Assembly: GCF_003201655.1 (NCBI RefSeq)
Contig: NZ_QJJU01000015.1
Location: 82,496-146,495, forward strand
DNA length: 64,000 nucleotides
Direction of reading: 5' to 3'
Source: Mycolicibacterium moriokaense
GTDB taxonomy: Bacteria; Actinomycetota; Actinomycetes; Mycobacteriales; Mycobacteriaceae
Shown one piece after another: positions 33,641 to 43,295 of the stretch (position 1 is its first letter; the number at the start of each line of letters is the position of its first letter). Position numbers and translations under genes: made by a program. A model generated the notes under the pieces. It was not told the DNA's origin, made no database searches, and worked only from the letters and a program-made list of their open reading frames with translations.

Positions 33641-35127
33641 GATGGCGCCCCCGCTTCCGCAGGCAACGGTGGACCAGGCGGTGGTGGCGGTGCAGCCGGC
33701 GCAACGGTTTGCGGGAGCAACATGCCATCGACGTTCGTCGTCTGCGATGATCCCGGAATGATGGTGGGCGGCCCGGGAATCGGCGCACCAGGGTACAGCG
33801 CAGGCGACGGGATCGGCACCGGGCCTTCGCCACTCCCATACAGTCCTGGCGGTCCAGGGGGCGGTCCCCAGCCCGGACCAGGAGGCGGCACCACATCGCC
33901 CATGCCGGTGTAGGCGGACACCGTCGGCTGCGGTTCGGGCGCGTCGCCGGGGCCTGCGCCTCCGGGTGCCAGCTTCGGATCGGTGTAGATCATGTATTTC
34001 GGGTCGAGGGCGGGGCGCAGGTAAAAGTTGTTCGGAAACGGCAGGTAGTTGAAGTTGAGCAGACGCATGGCGGGACCGAGATATTGCGCGCAGAGTTTCG
34101 CCGTTTCGGGTGCAGTGGTGTTCTCGATGGCGCCAATCAGGCCGCAGAAGAAATAAACCGGATTCGCGAAGTTGGCCAGCGAAAATGCTCCGGTCACCGC
34201 ACCGGCCTCCGGGTAGTAGATGTTCTCGTAGTTGGCGATTGCGTTCGGCGAGATATGCAGAACGTTCTCGAGAGACATTTTGTTGTCGACCAAGTTCTGG
34301 GTGACGCTCGCGAGACTGCGGATCTGCTCGGAAGTCTGGTCCCGACTGCCCGCCACGAACCGCTGAACCTCGCCGAGAGCGACTGACAGATCAGACAACG
34401 CCGCGTCGAGATCGGACCTGTTGTCGTTCACGACACTGGTCAAACTCGCCAGCCGGTTCTGGAACATTACGATCTGTTGCTTGCTGTCGCGAAGGGCTGT
34501 GACGAAGATCTGCAGGTTCTTGATGATGTCGACGATGTTGCCGCTGCCTTCGGCGAAAATCCGTGCTGCGCCGGACAGCTGGGCGAGTGTCTGCCGTAGC
34601 TTGTCTCCGTTGCCGTCCAACGCGTTCGCGGCGCTGTCGATGAACCTGGAAACCGAGGTACCCGAGACTCCTGCCTTTGGCCCCAATTCCGTTGCCAGGC
34701 GCATCAACTGGGTCTTGACCTCATCCCACTCGACGGGCACCGCGGTTCGGTCGCTGGGAATAACCGCGCCGTCAGCCATGGTCGGTCCGCCGCCCTTGCG
34801 GTATGCCGGCGTCAGCTGGACGTAGCGTGCGGCAACCAGATTCTGGGCGACGATGACGGCCTTGGCGTCGGCGGGAACGGGTACGTCGTGATCCACTTTG
34901 AGGGTCATCTTCGTCTGGGTGCCCTCGGGCGTGATCGAGTCGACCTTTCCGACCTTCACGCCCGAAACCCGCACTTCGTCGCCGGGGTAAATCGAGGTGG
35001 CGGTCGGGAAATACGCCGTGATGGTATTCGGGCCGAAGTAGGCCTGGCGCACCAGGATCGCCGCGCCGGCCACGAGAAGGGCGACCAGGCCAACGGCCGC
35101 GACGGTTACAAGTCTGCTTCTGTTCAT
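33637..35127 (-). CDS. mceD: MceD-type protein
   Basis: This 496-residue protein has an N-terminal anchor (VTVAAVGLVALLVAGAAILV), an MCE domain (ITAYFPTATSIYPGDEVRVSGVKVGKVD), a helical region, and a roughly 110-residue Pro/Gly-rich tail. Both ends overlap its neighbours by 4 bases. It is the fourth subunit of the Mce complex. Confidence 0.92.
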   Translation of the reverse strand: MNRSRLVTVAAVGLVALLVAGAAILVRQAYFGPNTITAYFPTATSIYPGDEVRVSGVKVGKVDSITPEGTQTKMTLKVDHDVPVPADAKAVIVAQNLVAARYVQLTPAYRKGGGPTMADGAVIPSDRTAVPVEWDEVKTQLMRLATELGPKAGVSGTSVSRFIDSAANALDGNGDKLRQTLAQLSGAARIFAEGSGNIVDIIKNLQIFVTALRDSKQQIVMFQNRLASLTSVVNDNRSDLDAALSDLSVALGEVQRFVAGSRDQTSEQIRSLASVTQNLVDNKMSLENVLHISPNAIANYENIYYPEAGAVTGAFSLANFANPVYFFCGLIGAIENTTAPETAKLCAQYLGPAMRLLNFNYLPFPNNFYLRPALDPKYMIYTDPKLAPGGAGPGDAPEPQPTVSAYTGMGDVVPPPGPGWGPPPGPPGLYGSGEGPVPIPSPALYPGAPIPGPPTIIPGSSQTTNVDGMLLPQTVAPAAPPPPPGPPLPAEAGAPS

Positions 35128-36218
35128 CGCGGCGGCAGGTCTCCTGGTTGGGGAATACCGTTGACGGGGAACGGAATCTCTGCCCGCGGTCCGGCATTGT
35201 CCGGCGGCTGGCCTGCGTCGACGCCACGGCGGAATCCGAACACGTAATCGAGGAACGGCTGCAGAATCTGCGCCGGTGAAATGTTCGGGATCAGCGCGTT
35301 GTAGTACGCGCCGTTGGCGACGATCTCACCCTGTGTCAGTTCGTATTTGGCCAGACCGGGCAGCGCCTTGGCAATGTTGTCGCGGTTCTTCTCCAGCATC
35401 GCGTTGAAGCGGTTGAGCCGCTCCAGCGTCGGCGCCAACACCTTCTCGTTGTCGGCCACCAGACCGGTCAGTTGCCGCGACACCGCCGAGGTGTTGGCAA
35501 GCAGGCTGACGATCGCCTGACGGCGGACGTTGAGGACCCCGACCAGATCGTTGGCATTGAGGATCAGCGTGTTGACCTGCTGGCTGCGTTCGGACAGGAT
35601 CCCGGTCACATCCCCAGCCGTCTTCAGCAGCTCGGCCAGACTCTGGTTGCGATTGTTGAGCGACTGCGAAAGTCGCGACAGGCCATCGAACGTCGGGCCC
35701 AGCTGCGGAGCGATCTGGTTGAGCGTACCCGCGAGCGTGTCCAGCGACTGGTTGAGCGTATCGGTGTTCGTTGCAGCGGTATTCGAGGTGAGGTCACTGA
35801 CCGCGTCGGTCAAGGAGTACGGCGACGACGTGCGCGTCACGGGAATGGTTTTGCGCGAGTCGAGCGTGCCGGTGCCCGCGGAATCCAAGGCCAATACCCG
35901 CTCGCCGAGCAGCGTTCCCGTGCGGATGTGCGCGGTGGTATCGGAGCCGAGCGCGTACTTACCGTCGATGGTGAACCCGACGAGCGCATCGCCGTTGTCG
36001 AGTTTGACCGATGAGACCTTGCCCACCTTGATTCCCGACACCGTGACGTCGTTGCCGGTGGCCAAGCCGCCAGCCTCCGAGAACAGCGCTTGATAGCGCA
36101 CGGAGGTGGCCCATTGCACCAGCCGTTCCGGCTGTAGACCGACGGCGATGACGAGGATGATCAGGATGACGCCGATGACGCCTGCCCTGATGAGGTTGGA
36201 TCCGCGATACCTCAGCAT
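35124..36218 (-). CDS. mceC: MceC-type protein
   Basis: This 364-residue protein has an anchor (LIRAGVIGVILIILVIAVGL) and an MCE domain (VRYQALFSEAGGLATGNDVTVSGIKVGKVSSV), then helical repeats. Its C-terminus is shorter than in many MceC proteins, with no long Pro tail. The ATG at 36218 overlaps the TAA of mceB, and an upstream in-frame start is not needed. Confidence 0.92.
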   Translation of the reverse strand: MLRYRGSNLIRAGVIGVILIILVIAVGLQPERLVQWATSVRYQALFSEAGGLATGNDVTVSGIKVGKVSSVKLDNGDALVGFTIDGKYALGSDTTAHIRTGTLLGERVLALDSAGTGTLDSRKTIPVTRTSSPYSLTDAVSDLTSNTAATNTDTLNQSLDTLAGTLNQIAPQLGPTFDGLSRLSQSLNNRNQSLAELLKTAGDVTGILSERSQQVNTLILNANDLVGVLNVRRQAIVSLLANTSAVSRQLTGLVADNEKVLAPTLERLNRFNAMLEKNRDNIAKALPGLAKYELTQGEIVANGAYYNALIPNISPAQILQPFLDYVFGFRRGVDAGQPPDNAGPRAEIPFPVNGIPQPGDLPPR

Positions 36219-37246
36219 TAGTGCTGCGCACACCTCCCCGTATCTTGTCTGATCCACGGGAACTGCACGGTGCGGCCCGTCAGATCGCTGGCCCGGAACG
36301 CAATCCCGCAGATGTAGTAAGGGAAGAAGGAACCGTAAGAACCGACGCGTGCGAGCTTGCGATAGAGCTCGGGCGCGCGCTGAAGGCTGGCGTCCAGTCG
36401 GTCCTTGTCGTTATCGAGCCATGGGGCGAGCCTGTTCAACTGTTCGACCGTGCCTGCCAACGGCGAGCGCGCCCGACCGAGCAGATCGGTCAGCGACGCC
36501 GTTCCATTGTCGAGCGAGGTAATTGCCTCACCAATGGGATCGCGGTCCGCGGACAGCCCTTTGATCAGCTTCTCGAGGCGATCGATCGCGCCGGAGAATT
36601 CGTCGCCGTCCTTCGACAGGGTGTCGAGGGTGTTCTTGAGGTCCTCGATCAACTGCTCGATGACCTGGCTGTTGTCCGCGAGAGAGTTCGTCAACGACGA
36701 CGTCTTCGAGAACAGCGAATCCAGGGTTCCACCTTGACCCTGCAGGACCTGGATCAACGACGCGGAGAGTGCGTTGACGTCCTGCGGATTCAGGCCCTGG
36801 ATAACGGGTTTCAGGCCGCCCAGCAAGAGATCGAGATCCAGGGCGGGCGCCGTCCGATCCTCGGGTATCTGTGAGCCGACGGGGAGGACCTTTGTTGATC
36901 CCGGGGTGTCGACGAGTTCGAGATAGCGATCCCCCACCAAGTTGAGATACCGGATCTGGGCCTTGGTGCCGTTGGTCAGCACAATCTTGCGATCCGCGTC
37001 GAACGTCACCTGGACCGAGCGATCTGCCCGAAGAGACACATCGTTGACGGTGCCCACCCGGATGCCCGCGACGCGAACGGTGTCTCCCGCTTGAAGTCGC
37101 GACGCATCGGCGAAAACCGCCGAATAGCCGTTTGTCGCACCGGTTCTCACCTGTCCGAAGATGAAGAACAGGAACGCGGTCAGCATCGCCATCACAACGG
37201 CGAAGGTGCCGAACTTAATTAACGTTCCGGTCGCCCGCGCCCTCAT
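36218..37246 (-). CDS. mceB: MceB-type protein
   Basis: This 342-residue protein has an anchor (LIKFGTFAVVMAMLTAFLFFIFG) and an MCE domain (YSAVFADASRLQAGDTVRVAGIRVGTVNDV), then a long coiled region, ending in a Cys-containing YYICGIAFRASDL block conserved in MceB. It overlaps mceA and mceC by 4 and 1 bases. Confidence 0.93.
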   Translation of the reverse strand: MRARATGTLIKFGTFAVVMAMLTAFLFFIFGQVRTGATNGYSAVFADASRLQAGDTVRVAGIRVGTVNDVSLRADRSVQVTFDADRKIVLTNGTKAQIRYLNLVGDRYLELVDTPGSTKVLPVGSQIPEDRTAPALDLDLLLGGLKPVIQGLNPQDVNALSASLIQVLQGQGGTLDSLFSKTSSLTNSLADNSQVIEQLIEDLKNTLDTLSKDGDEFSGAIDRLEKLIKGLSADRDPIGEAITSLDNGTASLTDLLGRARSPLAGTVEQLNRLAPWLDNDKDRLDASLQRAPELYRKLARVGSYGSFFPYYICGIAFRASDLTGRTVQFPWIRQDTGRCAQH

Positions 37247-38436
37247 CCCGGCATTCCGATCTGTGCGGTGTTGCGTGGCGGCCCGTCGATCGGCCCGAAC
37301 AACCAGTTCTTCAGGCCCTCGGAATCCAGCAGGATGCCCTGGTTCCCGTACCTCATGGGGTTAGAGCCGACGTCACCGACGATGAACGGCGCCCGAAACT
37401 CGGGAAGCACGTCCGGCAGGCCGAGTTCCTTGCAGTACGGGCCACCCTTGGCGGCGACCTTCGGCAGGTCTGCCGGGTAGCGATACCGCTCGACTCCGAG
37501 CGTGAGACCGGCCCCCACGACGATGCCCGGCAAAGAAAGTGGCGGAGAGTGGGTGAAGGTGCCGAGACCCCCGATGCCGCACCACAGTGCGTCGTGATAC
37601 CGGTTGAGCAGGTCGGTGGTGGGCACGAGTAGGTGCAGCACGTCGGTCAGCGCCTGCCGGTTGCCGCCGACCACATCGTTTCCGACGTCGGCCAAACCGA
37701 TTGAGCTGACCAGGAACTCGTCGAGGTTCTGCTGTTCGTCGACGATGGAATTGCTCAGTGTCGTCGAATTCTTGACGGTAGATACGAGGTCGGGCGCCGC
37801 ATCGGCGTACGCGTTGAGCGTCGGCACAGCGGCCTCGATGTCGTGGCTGAGGTTCGGCAGGCTCGGTTCGATCTTGGCAAGGAAAGCATTGAAATCGGTC
37901 AGCGTCCTGCCGATCTTCTCGCCGCGGCCGTTGAACGCCGTCGCGATCGCGCCGAGGGTCTGGTTGAGTTTGACGGGGTCGATCTTGTCGAGCACGTTTA
38001 CCAGTTGCTGGAACACCGTGTTTATTTCGACCATCACGTGCTGACCCTGAATTACCTGTCCAGGGTGGAGTTTCTGCGCAGCAGGATCTGGCGGCGGCAC
38101 CATGTTGACGAACTTCGCGCCGAACACCGTCGACGATTCGATGTCGACATTCACGTTCGACGGGATGAGATGAAGCTGGGAGGGATCCATCGCCAAATGG
38201 AGCGCTGCCGTGCCGTCAGATTTCGCCTCGATCGACGACACCTTGCCGACCTGCACGCCACGCATCTTCACTTTGGCTTCTGGGTTCATCACCAGCCCGG
38301 CGCGATCCGAAATGACCGTCACCGGAACAGTCTTGTGGAGGTCGCCCCGAAACAGCACAACGGCGAGGGCAACGATCAGACCGATCGCGACTACGGTGCC
38401 CAGCCCCGCCAACGCCCGGGTGGTGTTCGACTTCAT
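37243..38436 (-). CDS. mceA: MceA-type protein
   Basis: This 397-residue protein starts at ATG 38436 behind AGAAGGAG. It has an anchor (GLGTVVAIGLIVALAVVLF), an MCE domain (VTVISDRAGLVMNPEAKVKMRGVQVGKVS), then NVDIESSTVFGAKFVNMVPP and a C-terminal GVERYRYPADLPKV block as in Mce1A/Mce4A. The sequence does not let me assign it to a numbered mce class. It lies 14 bases after yrbEB. Confidence 0.93.
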   Translation of the reverse strand: MKSNTTRALAGLGTVVAIGLIVALAVVLFRGDLHKTVPVTVISDRAGLVMNPEAKVKMRGVQVGKVSSIEAKSDGTAALHLAMDPSQLHLIPSNVNVDIESSTVFGAKFVNMVPPPDPAAQKLHPGQVIQGQHVMVEINTVFQQLVNVLDKIDPVKLNQTLGAIATAFNGRGEKIGRTLTDFNAFLAKIEPSLPNLSHDIEAAVPTLNAYADAAPDLVSTVKNSTTLSNSIVDEQQNLDEFLVSSIGLADVGNDVVGGNRQALTDVLHLLVPTTDLLNRYHDALWCGIGGLGTFTHSPPLSLPGIVVGAGLTLGVERYRYPADLPKVAAKGGPYCKELGLPDVLPEFRAPFIVGDVGSNPMRYGNQGILLDSEGLKNWLFGPIDGPPRNTAQIGMPG

Positions 38437-38450
38437 CGGCTCCTTCTCCC

Positions 38451-39308
38451 CTATCCCGACAGGTTGAAGTTGCCGTTGGAACCGTAAATGGACAGTGAGA
38501 CCAGAAGCGTCACTGACACCACCACGACAAGGGATGTGCGCACGGCGTTGCCGACCGCGACACCGACACCGGAGGGTCCGCCGGAGGCGAAGAAGCCGAA
38601 ATAGGTGTGTATCAACAGGATCGTGATCGCCATCAAGATAGCCTGAAGGAACGACCACAACAGGTCGATCGGATTCAGGAACGTATTGAAGTAGTGGTCA
38701 TACAACCCACCGGACTGCCCGAACAGCACCACGGTGGTGAACTGCGACGCCACGAACGACAGGATGACGGCGATCGAATACAGCGGCGTGATCGCGATCA
38801 TCCCGGCCACGATCCGCGTACTCACAAGGTATTCGACCGGGCGGATCGCCATGGACTCGAGCGCGTCGATCTCTTCGTTGATTCGCATCGCGCCGAGCTG
38901 CGCCGTAACTCCCGCACCGAAGGTGGCCGCCAGGCCGATGCCTGCGACCACCGGCGCCGAGATGCGCACGTTGATGAACGCCGCCAAGAATCCAGTCAGG
39001 GCCTCGATACCGATGTTGCCCAGCGAGGAGTAGCCCTGCACCGCCAACGTGCCGCCGGCGGCCAGGGTGAGGAACCCGACGATGACGACGGTGCCGCCGA
39101 TCATCGCCAACGTGCCCGCACCCATGGAGATCTCGGCGATCAGCCGGATGATCTCCTTACGGAAATGAATGGCCGCGTGCGGCACCCCGCCCAGCGCCCG
39201 CACGTAGAACAGCATGTGGTCGCCGATGCGGCCCAAGGTGTCGGTCGGCCTCTTGAATTGCCGAGTCAGACGCGGATACGTCGACTTCAGAATCGTCATC
39301 GTGCCCAT
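38451..39308 (-). CDS. yrbEB: YrbEB-type MlaE permease
   Basis: This 285-residue MlaE-family membrane subunit of the Mce transporter has about five spans and the conserved cytoplasmic block GVTAQLGAMRINEEIDALESMAIRP, which contacts the MceG ATPase (not in this window). The ATG is at 39308, preceded by GGGGGA. The open frame runs on for 800 bases into yrbEA only as shadow. Confidence 0.93.
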   Translation of the reverse strand: MGTMTILKSTYPRLTRQFKRPTDTLGRIGDHMLFYVRALGGVPHAAIHFRKEIIRLIAEISMGAGTLAMIGGTVVIVGFLTLAAGGTLAVQGYSSLGNIGIEALTGFLAAFINVRISAPVVAGIGLAATFGAGVTAQLGAMRINEEIDALESMAIRPVEYLVSTRIVAGMIAITPLYSIAVILSFVASQFTTVVLFGQSGGLYDHYFNTFLNPIDLLWSFLQAILMAITILLIHTYFGFFASGGPSGVGVAVGNAVRTSLVVVVSVTLLVSLSIYGSNGNFNLSG

Positions 39309-39322
39309 TGATGGTCCCCCGG

Positions 39323-40135
39323 CTACTTCGCGCTCATCCGGATGCCGATCGCGGTGACCACCACGTTGATCACGAACAGCGCCATGAACGCGTACACCAC
39401 GGTTTCGTTCACGGCGTTGCCCACTGCCTTGGCGCCACCTCCGGAAATCGTCAGCCCGCGGTAGCAGGCCACCAGGCCGGCGATCAGCCCGAACAACGCC
39501 GCCTTCACACACGAGATGATGACTTCGGGGACCCCCGTCAACAGCGTGATGCCGGCGGCGAACGCGCCAGGATTCACATCCTGGATGAACACCGAAAACA
39601 TATAGCCGCCGAGGATTCCGATGATGACCACGAGGCTGTTCAGCAGCAGCGCCACCAAACCCGATGCCAGCATCCGCGGCGTCACCAGGCGTTGCACCGG
39701 ATCGATGCCAAGCACCTCCATCGCGTCGATCTCCTCGCGGATCGTGCGCGACCCGAGGTCTGCGCAGATCGCGGTCGAGCCTGCCCCTGCGACGATCAGC
39801 ACCGTCACGATGGGTCCGACCTGGGTGACCGCACCGAACGCCGCACCCGCACCGGACAAGTCCGCCGCACCCAACTCTCGCAACAAGATGTTGAGGGTGA
39901 AGCTGATCAGCACCGTGAACGGGACGGCCACCAGCAGCGTCGGCGCCAACGCGACCCGCGCGATGAACCAGCACTGCTCCAAGAACTCCCGCCACTGAAA
40001 CGGCCGGCGGAAGATGCAGCGCACCGCATCCGCAGACATCGCGAACAACCCACCAACTGCCTGCATCGGCCCCGAGAAGTTGCGAATACTCGGCATCCCG
40101 GCCGACCACCGCTCTGGCCCACTACCCCGCGCCAT
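39323..40135 (-). CDS. yrbEA: YrbEA-type MlaE permease
   Basis: This 270-residue MlaE permease has the block GSTAICADLGSRTIREEIDAMEVLGIDPVQRLVTPR that couples to the ATPase. The ATG at 40135 lies within the last 14 bases of the truncated thiolase gene, so it is translated as part of the same operon. It begins the mce transporter proper. Confidence 0.92.
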   Translation of the reverse strand: MARGSGPERWSAGMPSIRNFSGPMQAVGGLFAMSADAVRCIFRRPFQWREFLEQCWFIARVALAPTLLVAVPFTVLISFTLNILLRELGAADLSGAGAAFGAVTQVGPIVTVLIVAGAGSTAICADLGSRTIREEIDAMEVLGIDPVQRLVTPRMLASGLVALLLNSLVVIIGILGGYMFSVFIQDVNPGAFAAGITLLTGVPEVIISCVKAALFGLIAGLVACYRGLTISGGGAKAVGNAVNETVVYAFMALFVINVVVTAIGIRMSAK

Positions 40136-40547
40136 TGGCTGATCCTTCCAGGATGGTGACGGCGGAAACCGCTGTCGGTCCGCCGATGTTGTGCGCCAAC
40201 GCAACCCGTGCGCCATCCACCTGGTTGGCCGCCTCTCCTCGGAGTTGCGCGAAAAGCTCCACGCACTGTGCCACACCTGTGGCCCCTGGAGGATGGCCTT
40301 TGGCCTTTAGTCCCCCGCTGGGGTTTACCGGCAGGGCACCGCCGACACTTGTCACTTCAGCCTCGACAAGCTTGTAGGCCCCGAATCGCTCGGCAAAGCC
40401 GAGATCTTCATAGCTGATCAATTCACTTCCCGTGAAGAAATCGTGAACTTCGGCGCCGTCGACGTCGTCCTCGTCGTCACCGGCCACCCGGTGTCGGGGC
40501 GCGCCCCAACACGGCAGGTAGGTGCCGATAGACGCGAGGTAGGGCAT
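40122..40547 (-). pseudogene. thiolase with the middle two thirds deleted in frame
   Basis: The 141-codon frame starts at ATG 40547 with GGAG 7 bases upstream. Residues 1-28 (MPYLASIGTYLPCWG, then RHRVAGDDED) look like the N-terminus of a thiolase/HMG-synthase-type protein. From about residue 30 the sequence jumps to a normal thiolase C-terminal domain (DGAEVHDFFTGSE, EDLGFAERF, LPVNPSGGLKAKGHP with His85). Roughly 240-250 residues, including the nucleophile Cys region, are missing, yet the frame is intact. It is most likely a deletion relic kept in the operon; a short functional product cannot be excluded. Confidence 0.75.
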
Positions 40548-40563
40548 TGAGATTTCTCCAGAC

Positions 40564-41769
40564 CTAGGTGACGGCGCCAGCCGTCTTGAGCTCGATGATG
40601 CGATCCCAATCCAAACCGAGTTCCAGCAAGATTTCGTCAGTTTGCTCCGCAAACCCTGGAGCGGGACCGGTTTTCGGAGCGCTGACATCGAACTGGACCG
40701 GATTCGCGACCAATTCGAGTTCACCCGTGGAGACGATGTACTCGTTCGCCCGGATCTGCGCGTCATCGGCGGCCTGCAGGGTGTCCTGGACCGGAGCCCA
40801 CGGTCCCGCCAAGGTGGCGAACCGCTCGCTCCACTCGGGCAGCGTCCTCTTGGCCATCGCTTCACCCAGGATCTCCACGGCTGTCGCGGTGTTCTCGGCG
40901 ATCGACTCGACCGTGGTGAAGCGGGGATCGTCGGCCAGGTCATCGAGGTCCATGTGCCTGCACACGTCGGCCCAGAACTTGGTCGGCTGCATCATGACTA
41001 ACGAGATGTAGCGGTTGTCGGCGGTGGCGTAGACGCCCACCAGCGGATTGATCGGTGAGCCATGGACGCCGGGCGGCGGCTGCACCATCAGCTGACCGAG
41101 GTGACTCGTCAGCGCCACCGTGTGGCCCATGGACCACAACCCGCTGCCGAGCAGTGAAACGTCCACGACCGACGGCTCGCCGGTGCGCTCACGCTTGAGC
41201 AACGCGGCCGCGATCCCGCCTGCGAGGTTGGTGCCGGAGATGGTGTCGCCGTAGGCCGGTCCCGGCGGGCCGATCATTCCTTCTATACCCGGCGGGGTGA
41301 TGGTGGCCGCGGTGCCTGCGCGGCACCAGAACGCGGTCATGTCGTAGCCACCCTTCACCGATTCCTCGCCGCGGGGGCCCAGTGCGCTGCCCCTTGCGTA
41401 GATGATCGTGGGGTTCACCGCGCGGATGTCGTCGACATCGATGCCGAACTTCTGCCGGTGTCCTGGCAGGAAGCTGGTGAGGAACACGTCGGCATTTTTC
41501 GCCAGCGCCAGCAGCACTTCTTTGCCCTCAGGCACCGACATGTCCAGCCCTATGCTGCGCTTGCCGCGGTTGGCATGCTCGATGTTCGGGTTGGGGTCTC
41601 CCTCGACACGCAGCGGACCGGTCTGGCGAAGGCCGCGCTGCGGGTCACCGGTGACGGCGTGCTCGACCTTGATGACGTCGGCGCCCCACTCGCCCAGCAC
41701 CGCGCCCGCCGACGGAACGAAGCCGTACATGGCGACCTCGAGGACGCGAATCCCTTCGAGGGGCCTCAT
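40564..41769 (-). CDS. CaiB/BaiF family CoA-transferase (class III)
   Basis: This 401-residue protein begins RPLEGIRVLEVAMYGFVPSAGAVLGEWGADVIKVE, the hallmark of class III CoA-transferases. It also has GKRSIGLDMS, the catalytic-Asp region KGGYDMTAFW and GDTISGTNLAGGIAAAL. It moves CoA between carboxylates or racemises 2-methylacyl-CoA (the Mcr/Amacr branch is also possible). Its start overlaps the stop of the aldehyde dehydrogenase, placing both in the leader part of the mce operon. Confidence 0.88.
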   Translation of the reverse strand: MRPLEGIRVLEVAMYGFVPSAGAVLGEWGADVIKVEHAVTGDPQRGLRQTGPLRVEGDPNPNIEHANRGKRSIGLDMSVPEGKEVLLALAKNADVFLTSFLPGHRQKFGIDVDDIRAVNPTIIYARGSALGPRGEESVKGGYDMTAFWCRAGTAATITPPGIEGMIGPPGPAYGDTISGTNLAGGIAAALLKRERTGEPSVVDVSLLGSGLWSMGHTVALTSHLGQLMVQPPPGVHGSPINPLVGVYATADNRYISLVMMQPTKFWADVCRHMDLDDLADDPRFTTVESIAENTATAVEILGEAMAKRTLPEWSERFATLAGPWAPVQDTLQAADDAQIRANEYIVSTGELELVANPVQFDVSAPKTGPAPGFAEQTDEILLELGLDWDRIIELKTAGAVT

Positions 41770-43268
41770 CAGCCGACCACCGTCGCGATCGTCTTGGATT
41801 CGAGGAACTCCTCGAGTCCGGCGGTGCCCATCTCGCGTCCGATGCCTGACTGTTTGTAGCCGCCGAACGGGCTGTCGGGATTGAAGTACATGCCGCCGTT
41901 GATCGAGAACGTGCCAGTCCGGATGCGACGGGCCACTGCCAGCGCACGGTCCTGGCTGCCGAACACCGCACCGGAAAGGCCGTAGATGGAGTTGTTGGCG
42001 ATCCGCACGGCATCGTCGTCGTCGTCATAGGCGATGACGACGAGGACGGGGCCGAACACCTCTTCTTGGGCGATCTCACCGTCGGGATCGACGTTGGTGA
42101 GCAGCGTCGGCGTATAGAAGTAGCCCGGATCGACCTTTTCACCGCCGGTCACCAGCGTCGCACCGGCCTCGACTGCACGCTTGACCATGCCGTCTACCTT
42201 GTCGCGCTGCTTCTCACTGATCAGCGGGCCCATATAAGTGCTGGGATCGGCAGGGTCGCCGTAGCGGACCAACGCGAAGTTGTTCTTGACCAGCTCGACG
42301 ATCTCGTCGTGGTTCTTTTTCGGGACCAGCAGCCGGGAGGTCAGCGCGCAGCCCTGGCCGGCGTGGGTGACCATGCTGAAGGCTGAGAACAGCGCCGCGG
42401 TGTTGAAGTCGGCATCGTCGAGCACGATCGCCGCGGACTTGCCGCCCAGTTCGAGGAACACCTTCTTTAGGGTGTCGCTGGCGGCGGCCATGATGCGACG
42501 GCCGGTCGGGGTGGAACCGGTGAATGTGACCACGTCCACGTCGGGACTGGTGGTCAGCACGGCGCCGACCTCCGGGTCCGCACCGCTCAACACGTTCACC
42601 ACGCCGGCTGGAATGTCGGTGTGGTTGGCGATCAGCTCGCCGAGCGCGAGAGTGATCAGCGGGGTGTCCGGCGCCGACTTGAGCACGACCGTGCACCCCG
42701 CGGCGAGCGCAGGCGCGAGCTTCGCAAGTGCGAGCTGATTGGGATAGTTGTACGCGATGATGGCCGCAACCACCCCACCTGCCTCCTTCTCGACCCAGCG
42801 GTGGTGCTGCATGCCACGGCTCTCGATGTTGCCGAGGTCCTCGGTCATCGGATAGGTCTTCAGCAGATCGGCGTAGTAGCGGACGATGTCGATCGGCGAG
42901 TCCAACTGGGCGCCCTGGCAGAGCGACTCAGTGGCGCCGACCTCGGCGATGGTCAGATCGGCGAGTTCGTCTCGGTGGTCGACGAGCGCCTGATGCAACT
43001 GCTCGAGGCATCGGATGCGCAGCTCGATGTTGGTCGACCAATCGGTCGTGTCGAATGCGCGGCGCGCGGCCGTGACGGCCGCCTCGGCGTCACCGACCGT
43101 CGCGTCGGGCGCGTGACCGAGCACGGCACCGGTCGCGGGATTGATAGAAGGAAACGTCCGTTCGGCCTCGAGCAGCTGTCCGTCGATCAAGAGGCGCCGA
43201 TCGATCCGCGAAGCAGACCCGGCGGCACCGGCCTCGTCACTCGAGATGGTGGCCGTTTCCTGCATCAT
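41769..43268 (-). CDS. aldehyde dehydrogenase
   Basis: This 499-residue NAD(P)-dependent ALDH has VVAAIIAYNYPNQLALAKLAPALAAG, the general-base Glu in ELGGKSA, the catalytic Cys in HAGQGCALTSRL and EEVFGPVLVV. It would oxidise an aldehyde to the acid that FadD enzymes then activate. It is the first gene of the operon that runs through mceF. Two consecutive ATGs (43268, 43265) follow GAGGAGG very closely. A degenerate copy of the island operator lies at 43296-43310. Confidence 0.9.
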   Translation of the reverse strand: MMQETATISSDEAGAAGSASRIDRRLLIDGQLLEAERTFPSINPATGAVLGHAPDATVGDAEAAVTAARRAFDTTDWSTNIELRIRCLEQLHQALVDHRDELADLTIAEVGATESLCQGAQLDSPIDIVRYYADLLKTYPMTEDLGNIESRGMQHHRWVEKEAGGVVAAIIAYNYPNQLALAKLAPALAAGCTVVLKSAPDTPLITLALGELIANHTDIPAGVVNVLSGADPEVGAVLTTSPDVDVVTFTGSTPTGRRIMAAASDTLKKVFLELGGKSAAIVLDDADFNTAALFSAFSMVTHAGQGCALTSRLLVPKKNHDEIVELVKNNFALVRYGDPADPSTYMGPLISEKQRDKVDGMVKRAVEAGATLVTGGEKVDPGYFYTPTLLTNVDPDGEIAQEEVFGPVLVVIAYDDDDDAVRIANNSIYGLSGAVFGSQDRALAVARRIRTGTFSINGGMYFNPDSPFGGYKQSGIGREMGTAGLEEFLESKTIATVVG

Positions 43269-43295
43269 CCTCCTCAGCGTGCACCCCTATGTGAT

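Noticed and set aside
39309..40109. An apparent N-terminal extension of yrbEB
   Set aside because: It covers yrbEA in another frame; the MlaE domain starts right after ATG 39308.
30567..43268. Identification of this cluster as mce4 (cholesterol importer)
   Set aside because: The flanking genes do not match the mce4 neighbourhood I know (no kstR, hsd4A, or kshA/hsa genes in the window), and the operator differs from the KstR motif. The class number is left open.
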